Positions 1-9,386 of a stretch of 13,597 nt of DNA are shown here, piece after piece. The number at the start of each line of letters is the position of its first letter. Positions within the stretch are counted from its first letter, which is position 1. Position numbers and translations under genes: made by a program. The stretch is from Hansfordia pulvinata (Eukaryota; Ascomycota; Sordariomycetes; Xylariales), in contig BJKQ01000060.1 of NCBI GenBank assembly GCA_006538405.1, forward strand, positions 1 to 13,597, in the 5' to 3' direction. Under the pieces are notes generated by a model. That model had not been told where the DNA came from. It saw only the letters and a program-made list of their open reading frames with translations, and ran no database searches.

Positions 1-932
1 AATCGCGTCGATTCAAGCAAGTCTATTGCGACGGGTGAATCCATCTTCCCACTCTCCGTCTTGGCGATTTCCATGACAGAGTAAGAGGGCAATGAAGTCA
101 GGCAAGATGGAGTCGGATGGGGCTTGCAGCCACCAAGATTCAACATGTTGATGGGACCGTGAGCCGGGTCTTGCAATTTTCGGATGGCCGTTCGTGATGG
201 CAAGGACTTGGGGGTAGCCAACGAGGTAGATCTGTCATATCTTTGTTGGAAGTCGTGAACGTCGAGAGTTGGGAAGGACGATAGATATGTGACGAAGGAA
301 TCCATAGAAAGACAGAACATATTTTCATTCAGCTCTGCGGGGATCATGAGTGGTACTTTTGGGCTTGACTTCTCCAATATGCTTCTCGCTTCTTCGTTTG
401 AGCAAACAACAAATTCATCGTCGTCAAAGTTGTCTTTCGACATGTAGCCGGCTGCCGATAAAGGATGTCCGACAGTACATTTTTGAATGATCTCAAGGAA
501 GGCAGGGCCCTCCTTCTGCAGGCGAGACTGGCTTGAAGCATCATCGAGCAGACTGCCAAGATCGCTTTTCGCCGTTTGTATGGCTGCTTCTGCGCTCCGA
601 CGATATTTCTGAACGACGTTGGACCACTGACTGCAGATGTGACAGTTAAGAATGTGTGACTTTGCCTGACTCTGAAGAATCACTTTCCCACATCGGACCG
701 GTTCATGAGCCAGTTTGATATGCTTCTCCAGGGCATTGCTTCTGACAAATGATGCCTTGCAGAGGGTGCATTGGCGCCCGGGATCTCGCCGGGCGCAATT
801 GTGGCGTCGAGCTTTGGCCCCGTAGAAAACTACCAGACATCGGTTGCAGCGGGCATGAGGTTGTCGCTGGTGGCGAGGGAAGGAATTTTGGCTGCATTTC
901 TGGAGGCACAAGCTGCATTGTTGGACACTCAT
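1..932 (-). CDS. Zinc-finger protein, possible JmjC-type, N-terminal part (runs off window)
   Basis: One frame is open without a stop from the ATG at 932 to base 1 (310 codons); the stop lies outside the window. The N terminus is a cysteine/histidine array: C6-x2-C9 with H21 and H26, C29-x2-C32 with H44 and C46, then a classical C2H2 finger C55-x2-C58-x12-H71-x4-H76 (start CTLCKASF). A further Cys/His group (C81, then HILNCHIC) follows. After an acidic linker, residues about 200-310 (CLSMDSFVTYLSS, then GPINMLNLGG near residue 259) resemble the segment before the JmjC fold in fungal JmjC proteins. The Fe(II)-binding residues would lie beyond base 1, so demethylase or hydroxylase function cannot be judged. 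The frame is open back to about 1026, but 932 is the first ATG. Coding status is strong; the JmjC link is an inference. Likely nuclear if the fingers bind DNA. The codons show no frame break. Confidence 0.72.
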   Translation of the reverse strand, partial: MSVQQCSLCLQKCSQNSFPRHQRQPHARCNRCLVVFYGAKARRHNCARRDPGRQCTLCKASFVRSNALEKHIKLAHEPVRCGKVILQSQAKSHILNCHICSQWSNVVQKYRRSAEAAIQTAKSDLGSLLDDASSQSRLQKEGPAFLEIIQKCTVGHPLSAAGYMSKDNFDDDEFVVCSNEEARSILEKSSPKVPLMIPAELNENMFCLSMDSFVTYLSSFPTLDVHDFQQRYDRSTSLATPKSLPSRTAIRKLQDPAHGPINMLNLGGCKPHPTPSCLTSLPSYSVMEIAKTESGKMDSPVAIDLLESTR

Positions 933-952
933 GATGGTGTCCCGGAGACGGC

Positions 953-1003
953 GAGGAACGTGGCCGACGAGGAACGTGGCCGACGAGGAACGTGGCCGAC
1001 GAG
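953..1003. repeat. Tandem repeat, 16-bp unit, three perfect copies
   Basis: The plus-strand unit GAGGAACGTGGCCGAC occurs at 953-968, 969-984 and 985-1000, followed by a partial GAG. All copies are identical. The array ends 21 nt upstream (minus sense) of the ATG at 932, so it lies in the presumed 5' leader of the zinc-finger gene. The unit is not a multiple of three, so copy-number change would shift the frame of any N-terminal extension. Confidence 0.95.
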
Positions 1004-1688
1004 ATGGGGGAGCCTTCCGATGCCTTCAGGGCCGCCGCGTTGGCTTTACAGCGATCCATCAGCGGTAGGTTGGTCAAATTCTGTGGATGGCAAGGCCGTA
1101 CCGCTACAGTAACGCGTCATCGCCAGTAGCTCGCAGCTGGCACCATTTGCCTTCGCTGGCAGGTTTTAGATTAAAATGGGTCTATAGTAGCAGCCCTCCA
1201 ATCATATGACCCAGAAATCTCCGCATCCCGCATGGGCTGTGTGTTCACGTGAGAAGCTGGGATCCGTGCCGAACCTCGACTTTCATGCAACAACTTGCCA
1301 TTGTCAGACATATCAAATCTTTAAATATCAGATATTAGCGCGGATCAGGGCCGCTATCATGCAGGCCACGATGTGAATGTATTACGTTCAGCAAGGACGA
1401 ATTGAATTTAGTGGTAGCGACAGTGTATAAACTAAACTGGACCGAAAACGTCGAAGTGTGGTAGCGACAGGCGAATATGATAAGAATGCACAAAACCCAC
1501 ATACACAAACAGTGAGAACCAGCTACATGTGAGTACCAGTCAAATACAGCAGTGACGAACGGAAACAGACGCGGTATAACAGAAAACAGACGATAATGGT
1601 AAATCAGACACTGTTCGTGAATTAGTAGGTGCTTGGGAACAGGCGCGAACACCAATTTGACTTAGAACGAAACTACCGCTTCTGTGTA
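1004..1688. other. Intergenic region between zinc-finger gene and repeat-bearing gene
   Basis: I see no supportable gene. Open stretches here (for example 1335-1655, minus) are of a length expected by chance and show no recognisable protein. The region is downstream of the stop at 1689 of the neighbouring minus-strand gene and upstream of the zinc-finger gene, so it probably holds a 3' end and a promoter. The only notable structure is a 13-bp direct repeat. Confidence 0.6.
1411..1470. repeat. 13-bp direct repeat, two copies 47 bp apart
   Basis: GTGGTAGCGACAG occurs at 1411-1423 and again at 1458-1470. The copies are identical and in the same orientation, about 480-540 bp upstream of the zinc-finger gene's ATG. 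A paired regulator site is possible, but nothing else supports it. Confidence 0.6.
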
Positions 1689-3725
1689 CTAATCGCCCCC
1701 CGAATCCGAAGCAGGAGCTTCCAGGTCGTAGCGAACTCTCCTGCCTGGCCTCTTGGGAGAAGATCTGGAACCACCCACCATCGGATGTTTGGAGTCTGTC
1801 GCGGTAAGGGTGCGATCAGGCGTCTGTGATGGAGAAGTGACAGCTGTTGTTCCAGAACGGGGGGTCCAGCCTCCCTTGGACTGCTGGTGGACGCTGGAGT
1901 CTGACTCTACGTCCGACATTTCTTGGTCCGAAGCGGGAGATCTTGACACTGTTCGTGCGAACCCTCGCCCCGCACTTGGTGTTATCGATTGATAGGTTTG
2001 TTGGTTTGACTTTGTTGGTGTCTTCTATAGACTGTACCAGCACTGGCGCTTCGAACGGCAACATGCCGGTTGAGTCCGGATCAAGCCCTTCGAGATAGCC
2101 GCATGAGGCTGTGGGGTGCCATCTCGGGCTCGGTGCCTTGCGTACGTAAATTCTGTTTTCCTCTGGCCATAAACCCAGTTGAACGTAGATCTCAGAGTGA
2201 TGGTGACGAAATCCTCATCCCGGAATTTCCCCAAAATGACAGTGACGGGATAAACCACCCGTTCCTTGCTCACGTTGCCTCGATCTGGGGCGCTGGCAAC
2301 AAGGAGTAAGTCGAAGTCAGAAAACTTTTTCCCACTGAAGCTATCAGCAGTCCGATACTCCAAAGGTGATGAGCCGCGACTTGCGATCCAAGCCGTCTTT
2401 TCCTGTCGACATTCAGACGCAGGAACTAGTGCACCTGCTTGATACCCAGGAAAGTCTGGGTTTCTGCCCTGGAATGCAACCAGAAGCTGGCCGCGTGGCG
2501 TGAGCCCAATAATGAGTGCATCGACTTTTGTCCCGGAGACAATATCCAAGTAATGCATTTTCTCAACGGCTTGGCTGGAAACGGTGTTCTGCAGTTCCTC
2601 TCCCGTGGGAAGCCTAGGCGGGAACGATTTCAAGATTTTTTCAAGGTTGTGGTCATCAAGTAAGCTTGGTTGCGAGTGTCCCGACTTAGTCATAGAAACT
2701 AAAGATTGAACGGCTCCTGTCCTCATGCCTCTTTCGTCCTGGGACGGCCCATTTGGAATTGTCTGTTGTCGAGGTAAGAGACCTGGGGAGCGTCGGGCCT
2801 GGACTTTTTGCTGCGTTTCTTCCGATTCCGCGCCGCTTTCAACGTGGGATTGAAATCTTTGGCGACTTTGTGGCAAATGCCCTTTCGTACTCCGGTCAAC
2901 CGGTGACCTGTCTTGGCCGTCTCTTGCAGGAGGGCCATCGTGAACTGGCTGTTGCTGAAGAGCGACCCTTGGAGACCTGGCACGCTCACCGCGAGTATCT
3001 GAGTTACCGAAAGAGCTGAAAATACCTTTCTCGCCGGCAAACTTGGAAAAGGGCTTCGTGAGCTTTTTCCCTTCCTGAGTAGCCACAGTAACCGCCTGTG
3101 GATGTGAAGCCTCGGTGTGCTGATCAAGTTTCTTTGCTAGCTCAGGGCGGGATTTCTTGCTCGGGCGGTTGGTTGAAGGTGCTTCTCTGATCTTCACTTC
3201 AAGATCTGAATCTTGACGCCCTCGCTTCGACGGAGGAGCATCCGGGCGGAATTTCTTGTTCGGGCGACCCAAAGAAGGTCCTTCTCTGATTTCGACCCAG
3301 TGTCAGATGCTTGGTGCTCCCTTTTTTCAGTGGAAATCTCTGAGCGCAACTGTTTTATCGGGCGGCTGACAGCTGGCCTTTGTCGAATCTCTTCCTCTGA
3401 CTGATCGCGTTCCAAACGACTGCGTTTCGTCGCGGAAAGGCCCGTTTGAGCACGTTGACCTTCCTTTTCTGTCGCGTCGTTAGCGCCTTTTAGGTAGGGT
3501 GGAGGCCTGGACATCTTGCCTTTTCTGGAATGGCCTCGGATCCAACCAGAATGTCATTGCAAGCCTCTTGGGTGAGATTTCCATCGGCATTCTTCTTCTT
3601 GGACAAGACAATCTCGTATTCTTGCGTATGTCATAGGCACTCTTTGCCTTTCTCAGCTTCTCCAAAAATTCGAACTGGTCTTTATCAAAGACAGTCTCGT
3701 CGTTCTTGCGACGTGAGCGCAACAT
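1689..3725 (-). CDS. Hypothetical basic repeat-bearing protein, frame-disrupted (possible pseudogene)
   Basis: No family recognised. Convincing protein sequence runs from an ATG at 3725 to a TAG at 1689, but in changing frames. It starts MLRSRRKNDETVFDKD, shifts near 3621 (continuing EIVLSKKKNADGNLTQEA), near 3520 (MSRPPPYLKGAN), and near 3294, then enters a long frame (3272 to about 2174). It shifts again near 2172 (LWPEENRIYVRKAPSP) and once between 2030 and 1950, ending in a Ser/Pro/Arg-rich tail. The first four shifts each fit one missing base. The N-terminal half is Lys/Arg/Glu/Ser-rich and disordered with 33-34-residue repeats. The more globular C-terminal part, from about 2600 (MHYLDIVSGTKVDALIIG), is hydrophobic and looks folded. 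Basic composition suggests nucleic-acid or chromatin association, which is inference only. The gaps between frames are too short for introns, except that a 150-nt GTTTAT...CTATAG intron could replace the last two shifts. An intact gene with consensus errors and a decayed gene both fit. Confidence 0.6.
3129..3427 (-). repeat. Protein-level tandem repeat, three units of 33-34 residues
   Basis: Within the basic protein, three consecutive units begin KRSRLERDQ (3427), KREHQASDTG (3325) and KRGRQDSDLEVK (3227). Each continues with an EIRE/KIRE-type stretch and a RPxKKxRP-type stretch. The nucleotide lengths are 102, 98 and about 99. The middle unit is one base short of 33 codons, exactly where the reading frame breaks, which supports a one-base loss there. 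The units diverge at the DNA level, so this is an old repeat. Confidence 0.6.
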
Positions 3726-3863
3726 CGTTCAGTTGAAATGACATGAAGCGACTCAGTGAGCAAGACCTCTGCTTTTCAATAAGGTGTTCGCTTTATGGCG
3801 AGCTTCTGTTATTTTTTTTCTTCGGCTCCGGGTGCGATAGTTATATCTGCGTGGAGAACGCAG

Positions 3864-4400
3864 ATGAAGCACCAATCGACGAACGTGGTTTTTGTTGCGC
3901 CTGGAATCGGTTTTCCGAACCTGGTGGACCTTGCAGCGTGTCCGTTTTCAGGTCTTGGTCACTACCAGTGGGGCAGGTGGAGCATGGCCAGACGATTTGT
4001 GGAACCTGGTACAACTCACGTCCAAAGCAGGTCATACTTCGTGTGTTACGTGCCAGCGTCTCTGAAAGAGTCGACGGTTGATGAAATCAAATTATGAACC
4101 CTGTTGTTGCAACCATGGGTCACTGGCTTCAAATCAATGCAAGCCCTCGCCAACTATATTTGAAGGCACTGGGCGCTGTTTATCAGATATTCGACCACCT
4201 CGGGCACAAAAAGCCGTCCGTTGTCCAGGTCATCAGGGGCGAAGATATCACAATGCATGGCGAACTTTATCACAACCGACCACCAGGATCCAAACGCAAT
4301 AGACTTTGTGCTCACATGTAGGTCCAAAAAATACGTTTCCCTCGTCGATTGCGAAGCATCTCTTCGCTTCAAGCCCGCCCTCGAAATGACGACTTTCTGA
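3864..4400 (+). CDS. Hypothetical protein, about 178 residues, frame-disrupted
   Basis: No family recognised. Sequence of natural amino-acid composition runs from an ATG at 3864 (MKHQSTNVVFVAPGIGFP; an earlier in-frame ATG is at 3795) to a TGA at 4398-4400. It is read in three consecutive frames. The first ends in KESTVDEIKL at 4097. The second runs from about 4094 (MNPVVATMGHWLQINASP) to about 4266 (GEDITMHGEL). The third runs from there (ITTDHQDPNAIDFVLTCRS) to the stop. The first change fits one missing base and the second one extra base, so the total length is still a multiple of three. No signal peptide or membrane segment is evident. The gene is divergent from the basic-protein gene, with about 138 bp between the two starts. 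The antisense strand also has open stretches here, so strand assignment is moderately, not fully, secure. Confidence 0.4.
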
Positions 4401-4912
4401 CGCAAAACGCCGTGGGTGACACGCCGTTCGGAGCTTGGTCCCTGTATGGTCAGCTATCAAGATAGCTGTCAGTTTACTACATGGTTTAATCGAAGGCATT
4501 GTTCAAAACGCTGGGATATTTGTAGATTATATGCGGGCTTGTCGAGCATACTGGAGCTTCCTGCACCGCGGGTCCAGCTCCAGCTGTAAGACATTCGATC
4601 CGGATCGGGGCCTCTCCTTGTGAGCAAGATTTTCGCCGATGAAAAATTCCGGCAAAGAATAAGGGGATATTTATTGAGGGTTTGACAGATGACAAACCCT
4701 ACGAATATGTACAATACAAGCGTGACGACGTAGAGACAATGTTCTGGGACAGCTCCGATAGCCTCAATCATCTATATGTATCCTTACAAGTCAACTATAC
4801 CATTTTTTCAGAGGTGGAAAAGAAGTCAAGTCGAAGACATGATTTGAGCCGCGAATTTGGAAGTTTGCTACCTTGTTCTCTCGCTATTTTGTCTGTACTG
4901 GAACTCACGTGA
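4401..4912 (+). other. Unassigned open segments, possible gene remnant
   Basis: Several plus-strand segments read like protein but do not join in one frame. They are 4438-4620 (VPVWSAIKIAVSLLHGLIEG onward), about 4600-4675 (GPLLVSKIFADEKFRQRIRG) and 4643-4909 (KNKGIFIEGLTDDKPYEYVQ onward, to a TGA before 4913). None starts with a convincing ATG, and no family is recognised. They may be pieces of one decayed gene, a continuation of the gene to the left, or chance. Confidence 0.25.
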
Positions 4913-6870
4913 CCGTCCTGTGAAGAGTGTGGAGAGTGGGCGTGTGGGTGCCAAGTGACATGGAAAATAGTGGCAGTGCCAAACCTAACGGATTTACAAT
5001 GCTGCATCACTCGACTTGACGGAAGCCAAGATGTAATTGCACATGACAACAACGACGACAGACACCACTCGGATATGATCAGTTGGCTGTGGCACGTCAC
5101 CATATGCTCCTGTCCAGGGTGAAATCACAGTTCTATTGATGTTACATTAGTTCCGAGAAGACTGGAACAACTTAGTTCACCAGATAGCGCTACGAGGAGA
5201 AAGAATCCCTGTACTGTAGGACATGACGCCACTGCTTCCTGGCTGGGCGATTGACATGGATAAGGATAGTGGAGTATGAGATGCTCCATATCTATGCTAG
5301 CGCCAACACACAAGTAATAATGTGACATTGCCTAGTCCTGGAACGGGCCAACAAGAGTTAGTGGGCTAGAGATCGAAATGTTGTGTATTGCGCGGGTCCC
5401 ACAAATCGCGGAACAAATGGTAAGCTCGGCCGGATAGTAATACGACTTGCATGTGCGTACGTACGAATCGGGGTTTAGTTTAGTAAACGACGCTCTTTTT
5501 AACCGAATTACTATTTCGGTCTCGAAAGAAAAATACACCCTTCAAGACTGCAGAATGTAGCTTTCAGCCTGTTCTTGACTTTTTCTGGATCGGGAAAACA
5601 GGTAATGGCTGTTCTCTTGAACGTGCAGATACACGTTGCGATTGGAGGCTGGAAATGAGACAAAGATTTCGGTCAGATAGATGGTCTTGCTAGAAGTGCT
5701 TCTAAACCCACGTTGGTGATGTTGGCGATGTTGGTGTTGGACCTAAACCGCGCATTTTAGACAAGTTCTAACCAACCGTTTGAGACTAGTCAAGTGAGCA
5801 GCCGGGCTTCGTTAGTATTAGCGACATATACGACCAACAAGGGGCCCGCAAATTGGATCAGGATACCCTAACATGGAGTAGAAGCTAAAACAAGCTAATG
5901 CAAGCCTCAGAGTCACACATCACCAACAAGAGATGCCTGAGCAGACACCCCCAAGCGCTTTGAATTGTGAAGATAGTCATTTTGGGAAGTCTATCCTCGT
6001 CTGATGAGGCACAAATTGATGCTTCCAAGCCTGGTGATGGTTTTTTCTTTTCTTCTTCTCAATCTTTCAATTCCAAATTATGCTGCCGGTCATAAGGCCT
6101 TAGATGCGACAACAGTGTTTCACTCATACTTAACCGGTTGAAAACCCTAGATTGATTCCCATAGTGGAACCTTTTGATTTATTAGTGGATTGTTTGTAGC
6201 AAACGAAGCCCGAGTTCCATGGCTAGCTATCACGCAGCTCCAAGCGCCTCTTAGTGGACTTGTTAATATGACTCACACGGGCGTCTACCTGGTATAGGTG
6301 CCGCGCCTGCATACATTTCACATGCTTCTTCATCATGACCGACACGACTTCCGGAAATAGTCCCAAAGCCAACAGGAGGATTTGACCAACCAGACATTCA
6401 GGTCCGCCATCCGCGTGTACGCCCGTCATCCATGTACAAAGAACATTCTTCTAGACAATGAGAGAGAAGTTTCACGATTACATGGCTGTTTTCCTTTGGT
6501 GCTTCGGGACCCGAGATAGAAACAATGTACTGACGCGCTGCTCACCTTTGTGGAACGCCGCGGGTCCATCGCTTACATATGTCATAGAAAATACAGGAGT
6601 ATTTCTCAGGATAGGCAGCTAGACAGTGAGTCTGCACCTACGTGGATGTGCAGGTGATCGGTCGGAAACATTGTATGGAGCGAGCCTCCAAAATCCCTGC
6701 AATGTATAACTCTGGGAAGCGTGCAAGGCCTTTTAGGGATGTAATTCATGTTAAACTCGATCAATTCTGAACATGTGCACTCCAATTGAGCCCTAATAGC
6801 CCTCAGTAGAGGACATCAGACAATCAGGGTAGCAGATGTTGAGGTGCTATGGCCTGCTCGGACAGACTCA
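4913..6870. other. Gene-poor region, nothing assigned
   Basis: Nearly 2 kb without a supportable gene on either strand. Open stretches are short (at most about 100 codons), show no recognisable domain and lack plausible splice partners. An imperfect run of GATGTTGGY-like units is at about 5712-5740. No terminal repeats, transposase motifs or tRNA-like structures were found by eye. It presumably contains the 3' end of the kinase gene at its right side. Confidence 0.5.
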
Positions 6871-8213
6871 TTACACTCGGGAATTAAACCAAGGTCTATC
6901 CAAGATCTCTTTCGCGGTTGGTCGTAGTGATGGTTCCAGCTTCAACATAAGGCCTACGAGATCACCCAGCTTGTCAAGATCCTGATCCAAAATCTCAGGG
7001 CTCCTATCATCGTGGGCGTAAACCTCCCTTAACCACCCTTGCAACGTCGTTGTGGGTTCACCAACTGGTGTTGAGTCGCTGAGTATCTGCCATTTCTTCA
7101 TCCATCTCTCAGGGATCTCATCAGTGGCAAACTCCTTCATTTGTGGAAGCAGCGTGGCCGGTGTCAACAAAAAATTATCGAAGGGTGGCTGGCCAGTCAC
7201 CAGTTCAAAGAGCTTCCAACGAGAGATTAGCGACGCTCCAATGTGCAGCAGTGGGTGAATCATACTAAACATGCCATGCTCCACATGTCAACACGATGAT
7301 CGACGGTGTCACCAACAATTGACTCGGGTGCCCTTACCACCAGGGGAGTATTAAGTTTGTCGGGCGCCTGACCATTGAGAAATGATTCACCGAAGTCGAC
7401 GATCTTGAAGCCGGAGGTAGTCTGAGGATTGTCCGCCAAACCTGTACAGGGTCGGACCAAGTAGGGTGGTACATGATTTGACGTCGGCGTACCATCGAAC
7501 CTTTTGATCGGAGCTATTTCAGGCCTTCCCAGACGTTCCGTGAAAGCATCCTCATCCAGAGAGTCGAGATCGGGAGCACTAAATACTAGGTTCCTGGTGT
7601 GTAGGTCTTTATCGGTAAGCAGTGATATCAAGGCAGGAAGCTGAGCCTTGTGCAACTCACCTCCGTGCGTAATCTTGTGACGAGAAAGGAAATCGATCCC
7701 CGTCAGAGCGTGACGTGCGGCATCTTTAGCCAAGGCTGCCGGAAGTCTTTCTTCACGGCAGTGCATGTCAACAAAATCAGATACGCTTGGTCCAAGAAGC
7801 TCTAAAACCAGGCAGTCGTGCAGCCCGTTATACCCAGTGACTTGAAAGTTGTCTAGCAATCCGACGAGAAAGGCGCGCCCAGGGTGGCCGTTATCCGGCA
7901 AGCCTGAGATTGCCTGTAAGACTTGAAGCTCACGACGGTCTTGCTTCTCTGCCACAGAAACTTTGATCGCGACATATCGTTTCATTCTTCGACCAAATTA
8001 GATTGTGTTTAAGTGCAGGATTTGAGATGGGCCAACTTGCAGATGATCACGGGCAGCCCAGGTAGTTGAGTAGGCGCCCCAGCCGAGTTTATGGATCACT
8101 TTATATCTACCATCTTTGAGATGATCCTGTAGCTTGATGGTGTGGTATCCTCCTGGTCGATATCGGTGAAGAGGCTCAGCGTCAATGTCACACCTGAGCG
8201 TAGCGTGCGCCAT
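6871..8213 (-). CDS. SRPK-like serine/threonine protein kinase
   Basis: Protein kinase of the SRPK-like type, in a lineage expanded in filamentous fungi; SRPKs phosphorylate Arg/Ser-rich proteins. Four exons: 8213-8037, 7986-7661, 7606-7266 and 7212-6871, giving about 394 residues. The N terminus carries the SRPK signature RYRPGGYHTIKLQD, followed by the glycine loop LGWGAYSTTW (residues 43-52). The ATP-binding lysine is in RYVAIKV. The catalytic loop HGDLHTRN is restored by splicing, and DFGESF is the magnesium-binding motif. RAPE, then DMWSMACLLFELVTGQPPF across intron 3, complete the fold, and LRPTAKEILDRPWF closes the domain. No long spacer between kinase lobes is present, unlike canonical SRPK1. 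Intron 1 (8036-7987, branch CTAAT) leaves exon 2 one base out of frame: the homology-predicted NERYVAIKV needs one A fewer in GAAACG near 7980. All catalytic residues are intact. The targets are unknown. Confidence 0.88.
7607..7660 (-). other. 54-nt intron splitting the kinase HGD catalytic motif
   Basis: Donor GTGAGT at 7660 and acceptor AAAG ending at 7607. Splicing joins CAC-GGA-G to AC-CTA-CAC and produces HGDLHTRN, the expected catalytic loop. The intron is 54 nt (18 codons) and contains no in-frame stop, so an unspliced message would stay in frame but insert 18 residues directly at the catalytic aspartate. Confidence 0.88.
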
Positions 8214-9386
8214 TTGTGAGACTTGCCGCGTGAAATGACACAGCTGACGGCTGGGAGAGAAAGATGGGTTGAAAAGAAAAAATTAGTTGCTTCCCGTGAC
8301 CTGATGCGCGGAGCGAGCATGTTGCATACCAGAACGGGTCAGGAATTGGTGGTGTGGAGTAAGAGGCGGCAGGTTAAATCAGACTCTTGTAGACAATGGA
8401 ATGAAATTGAAGATGATTCACGTCTATCAGTGTTGTCACGTGCTATCTTTCGTAGGGTGATCGATAGAAATGTCCCTAGTGCTGATCCAGTTAGACTCAG
8501 GTTGATTTATCTCCAAATCTTCATCCCAGGTCTACAAGCTGCTAGATCGGGCTAGGGCATAATCCAGATCAGCCAACCATAAAGGTTTGGTTTTACTTGA
8601 CGCCACGCTATTTCCCCCGATGCTGCGGGTGTATCACGAGACAGGATCCGCTGGCAGTCACGACGACTCGTGAGGGCGCGAAAATTTCAGAGTTGGCCCT
8701 GAATCTTGACCGTCACTTCCAAATGTTGTCATTTTGGTTGGCACGCGCTGTGGCAAAGTCGACAAGGTACTCAGGATGAAACTGGAATGAGATGACCGTT
8801 TGTGAGGGATCGCTGTAGCCGCGCGGCTAGATTCCAGATAAGATGTGAGGGTTGTTTGCAACTATGTTGGAAAGTCCGCAATATGAGGGCGATGCCGATG
8901 TCTATTGGTGCCTGTCTTTCTCGAGTGGGTTAGCTTTCCCGAGAGCGACGCGTGCAGGACCCATACGGAGCACGAAGATCCACTATCACATCTCCACTCT
9001 CATCTTCCTGTCACGCGCGCAGCGCTAACTGGGCTCCTCAGCGTGTCAGCCTTTGTGCCCTACATGCTATTGGACAGATTAGAGCCAACATAAATCATTA
9101 TTGTATGCGACTAGGTCTCTGCTCAACAGAACAAACCAGCCAGGAAATGCCACGCGACACGACTCTTACACAACACGATAAGTAGAAACACGTCAGCCCT
9201 TCAAACACGAAGCAGAACTGCAACCCTACATAACTTCCTCACACAATCTATTCATCCTCCCAGCGAGTTCTCGCGACTTTGGTTGTTCCGCCACTACATC
9301 CAAACCTGCACCGCTATCTACCATTTCCTTTTCCCACACCCCTCACGTTATGCCCGCGGCTTGAATCTTGCTCTCGTACCCATACA
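8214..9386. other. Divergent intergenic region between kinase and small gene
   Basis: About 1.2 kb separates the kinase ATG (8213, minus) from the ATG at 9387 (plus), so both promoters should lie here. Open stretches at 8223-8555 (plus) and 8658-8861 (minus) have no recognisable protein and are within chance length. The last 150 bp before 9387 are pyrimidine-rich on the plus strand, as is common in fungal leaders. Confidence 0.5.

Noticed and set aside
703..1077. Open stretch of 124 codons on the minus strand
   Set aside because: It overlaps the zinc-finger frame and lacks the ordered Cys/His pattern; the parallel frame from 932 is clearly the coding one.
1335..1655. Minus-strand open stretch of 106 codons with hydrophobic residues
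   Set aside because: Length is within chance for this window, with no domain, splice partner or homology cue; treated as intergenic.
2025..2174. 150-nt phase-0 intron (GTTTAT...CTATAG) in the basic-protein gene
   Set aside because: The donor is poor, and the interval reads as good protein in another frame (ENRIYVRKAPSP, GYLEGLDPDSTGMLPFEAP), so frame breaks explain it better; kept only as an alternative.
5456..5465. CGTACGTACG palindrome
   Set aside because: Too short to be notable alone; no neighbouring gene start.
4913..6870. Possible transposon remnant in the gene-poor stretch
   Set aside because: No terminal inverted or long direct repeats, transposase or reverse-transcriptase motifs were seen on either strand.
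8223..8555. Plus-strand open stretch of 110 codons starting 10 bp from the kinase ATG
   Set aside because: No recognisable protein pattern, and it occupies the expected kinase promoter.
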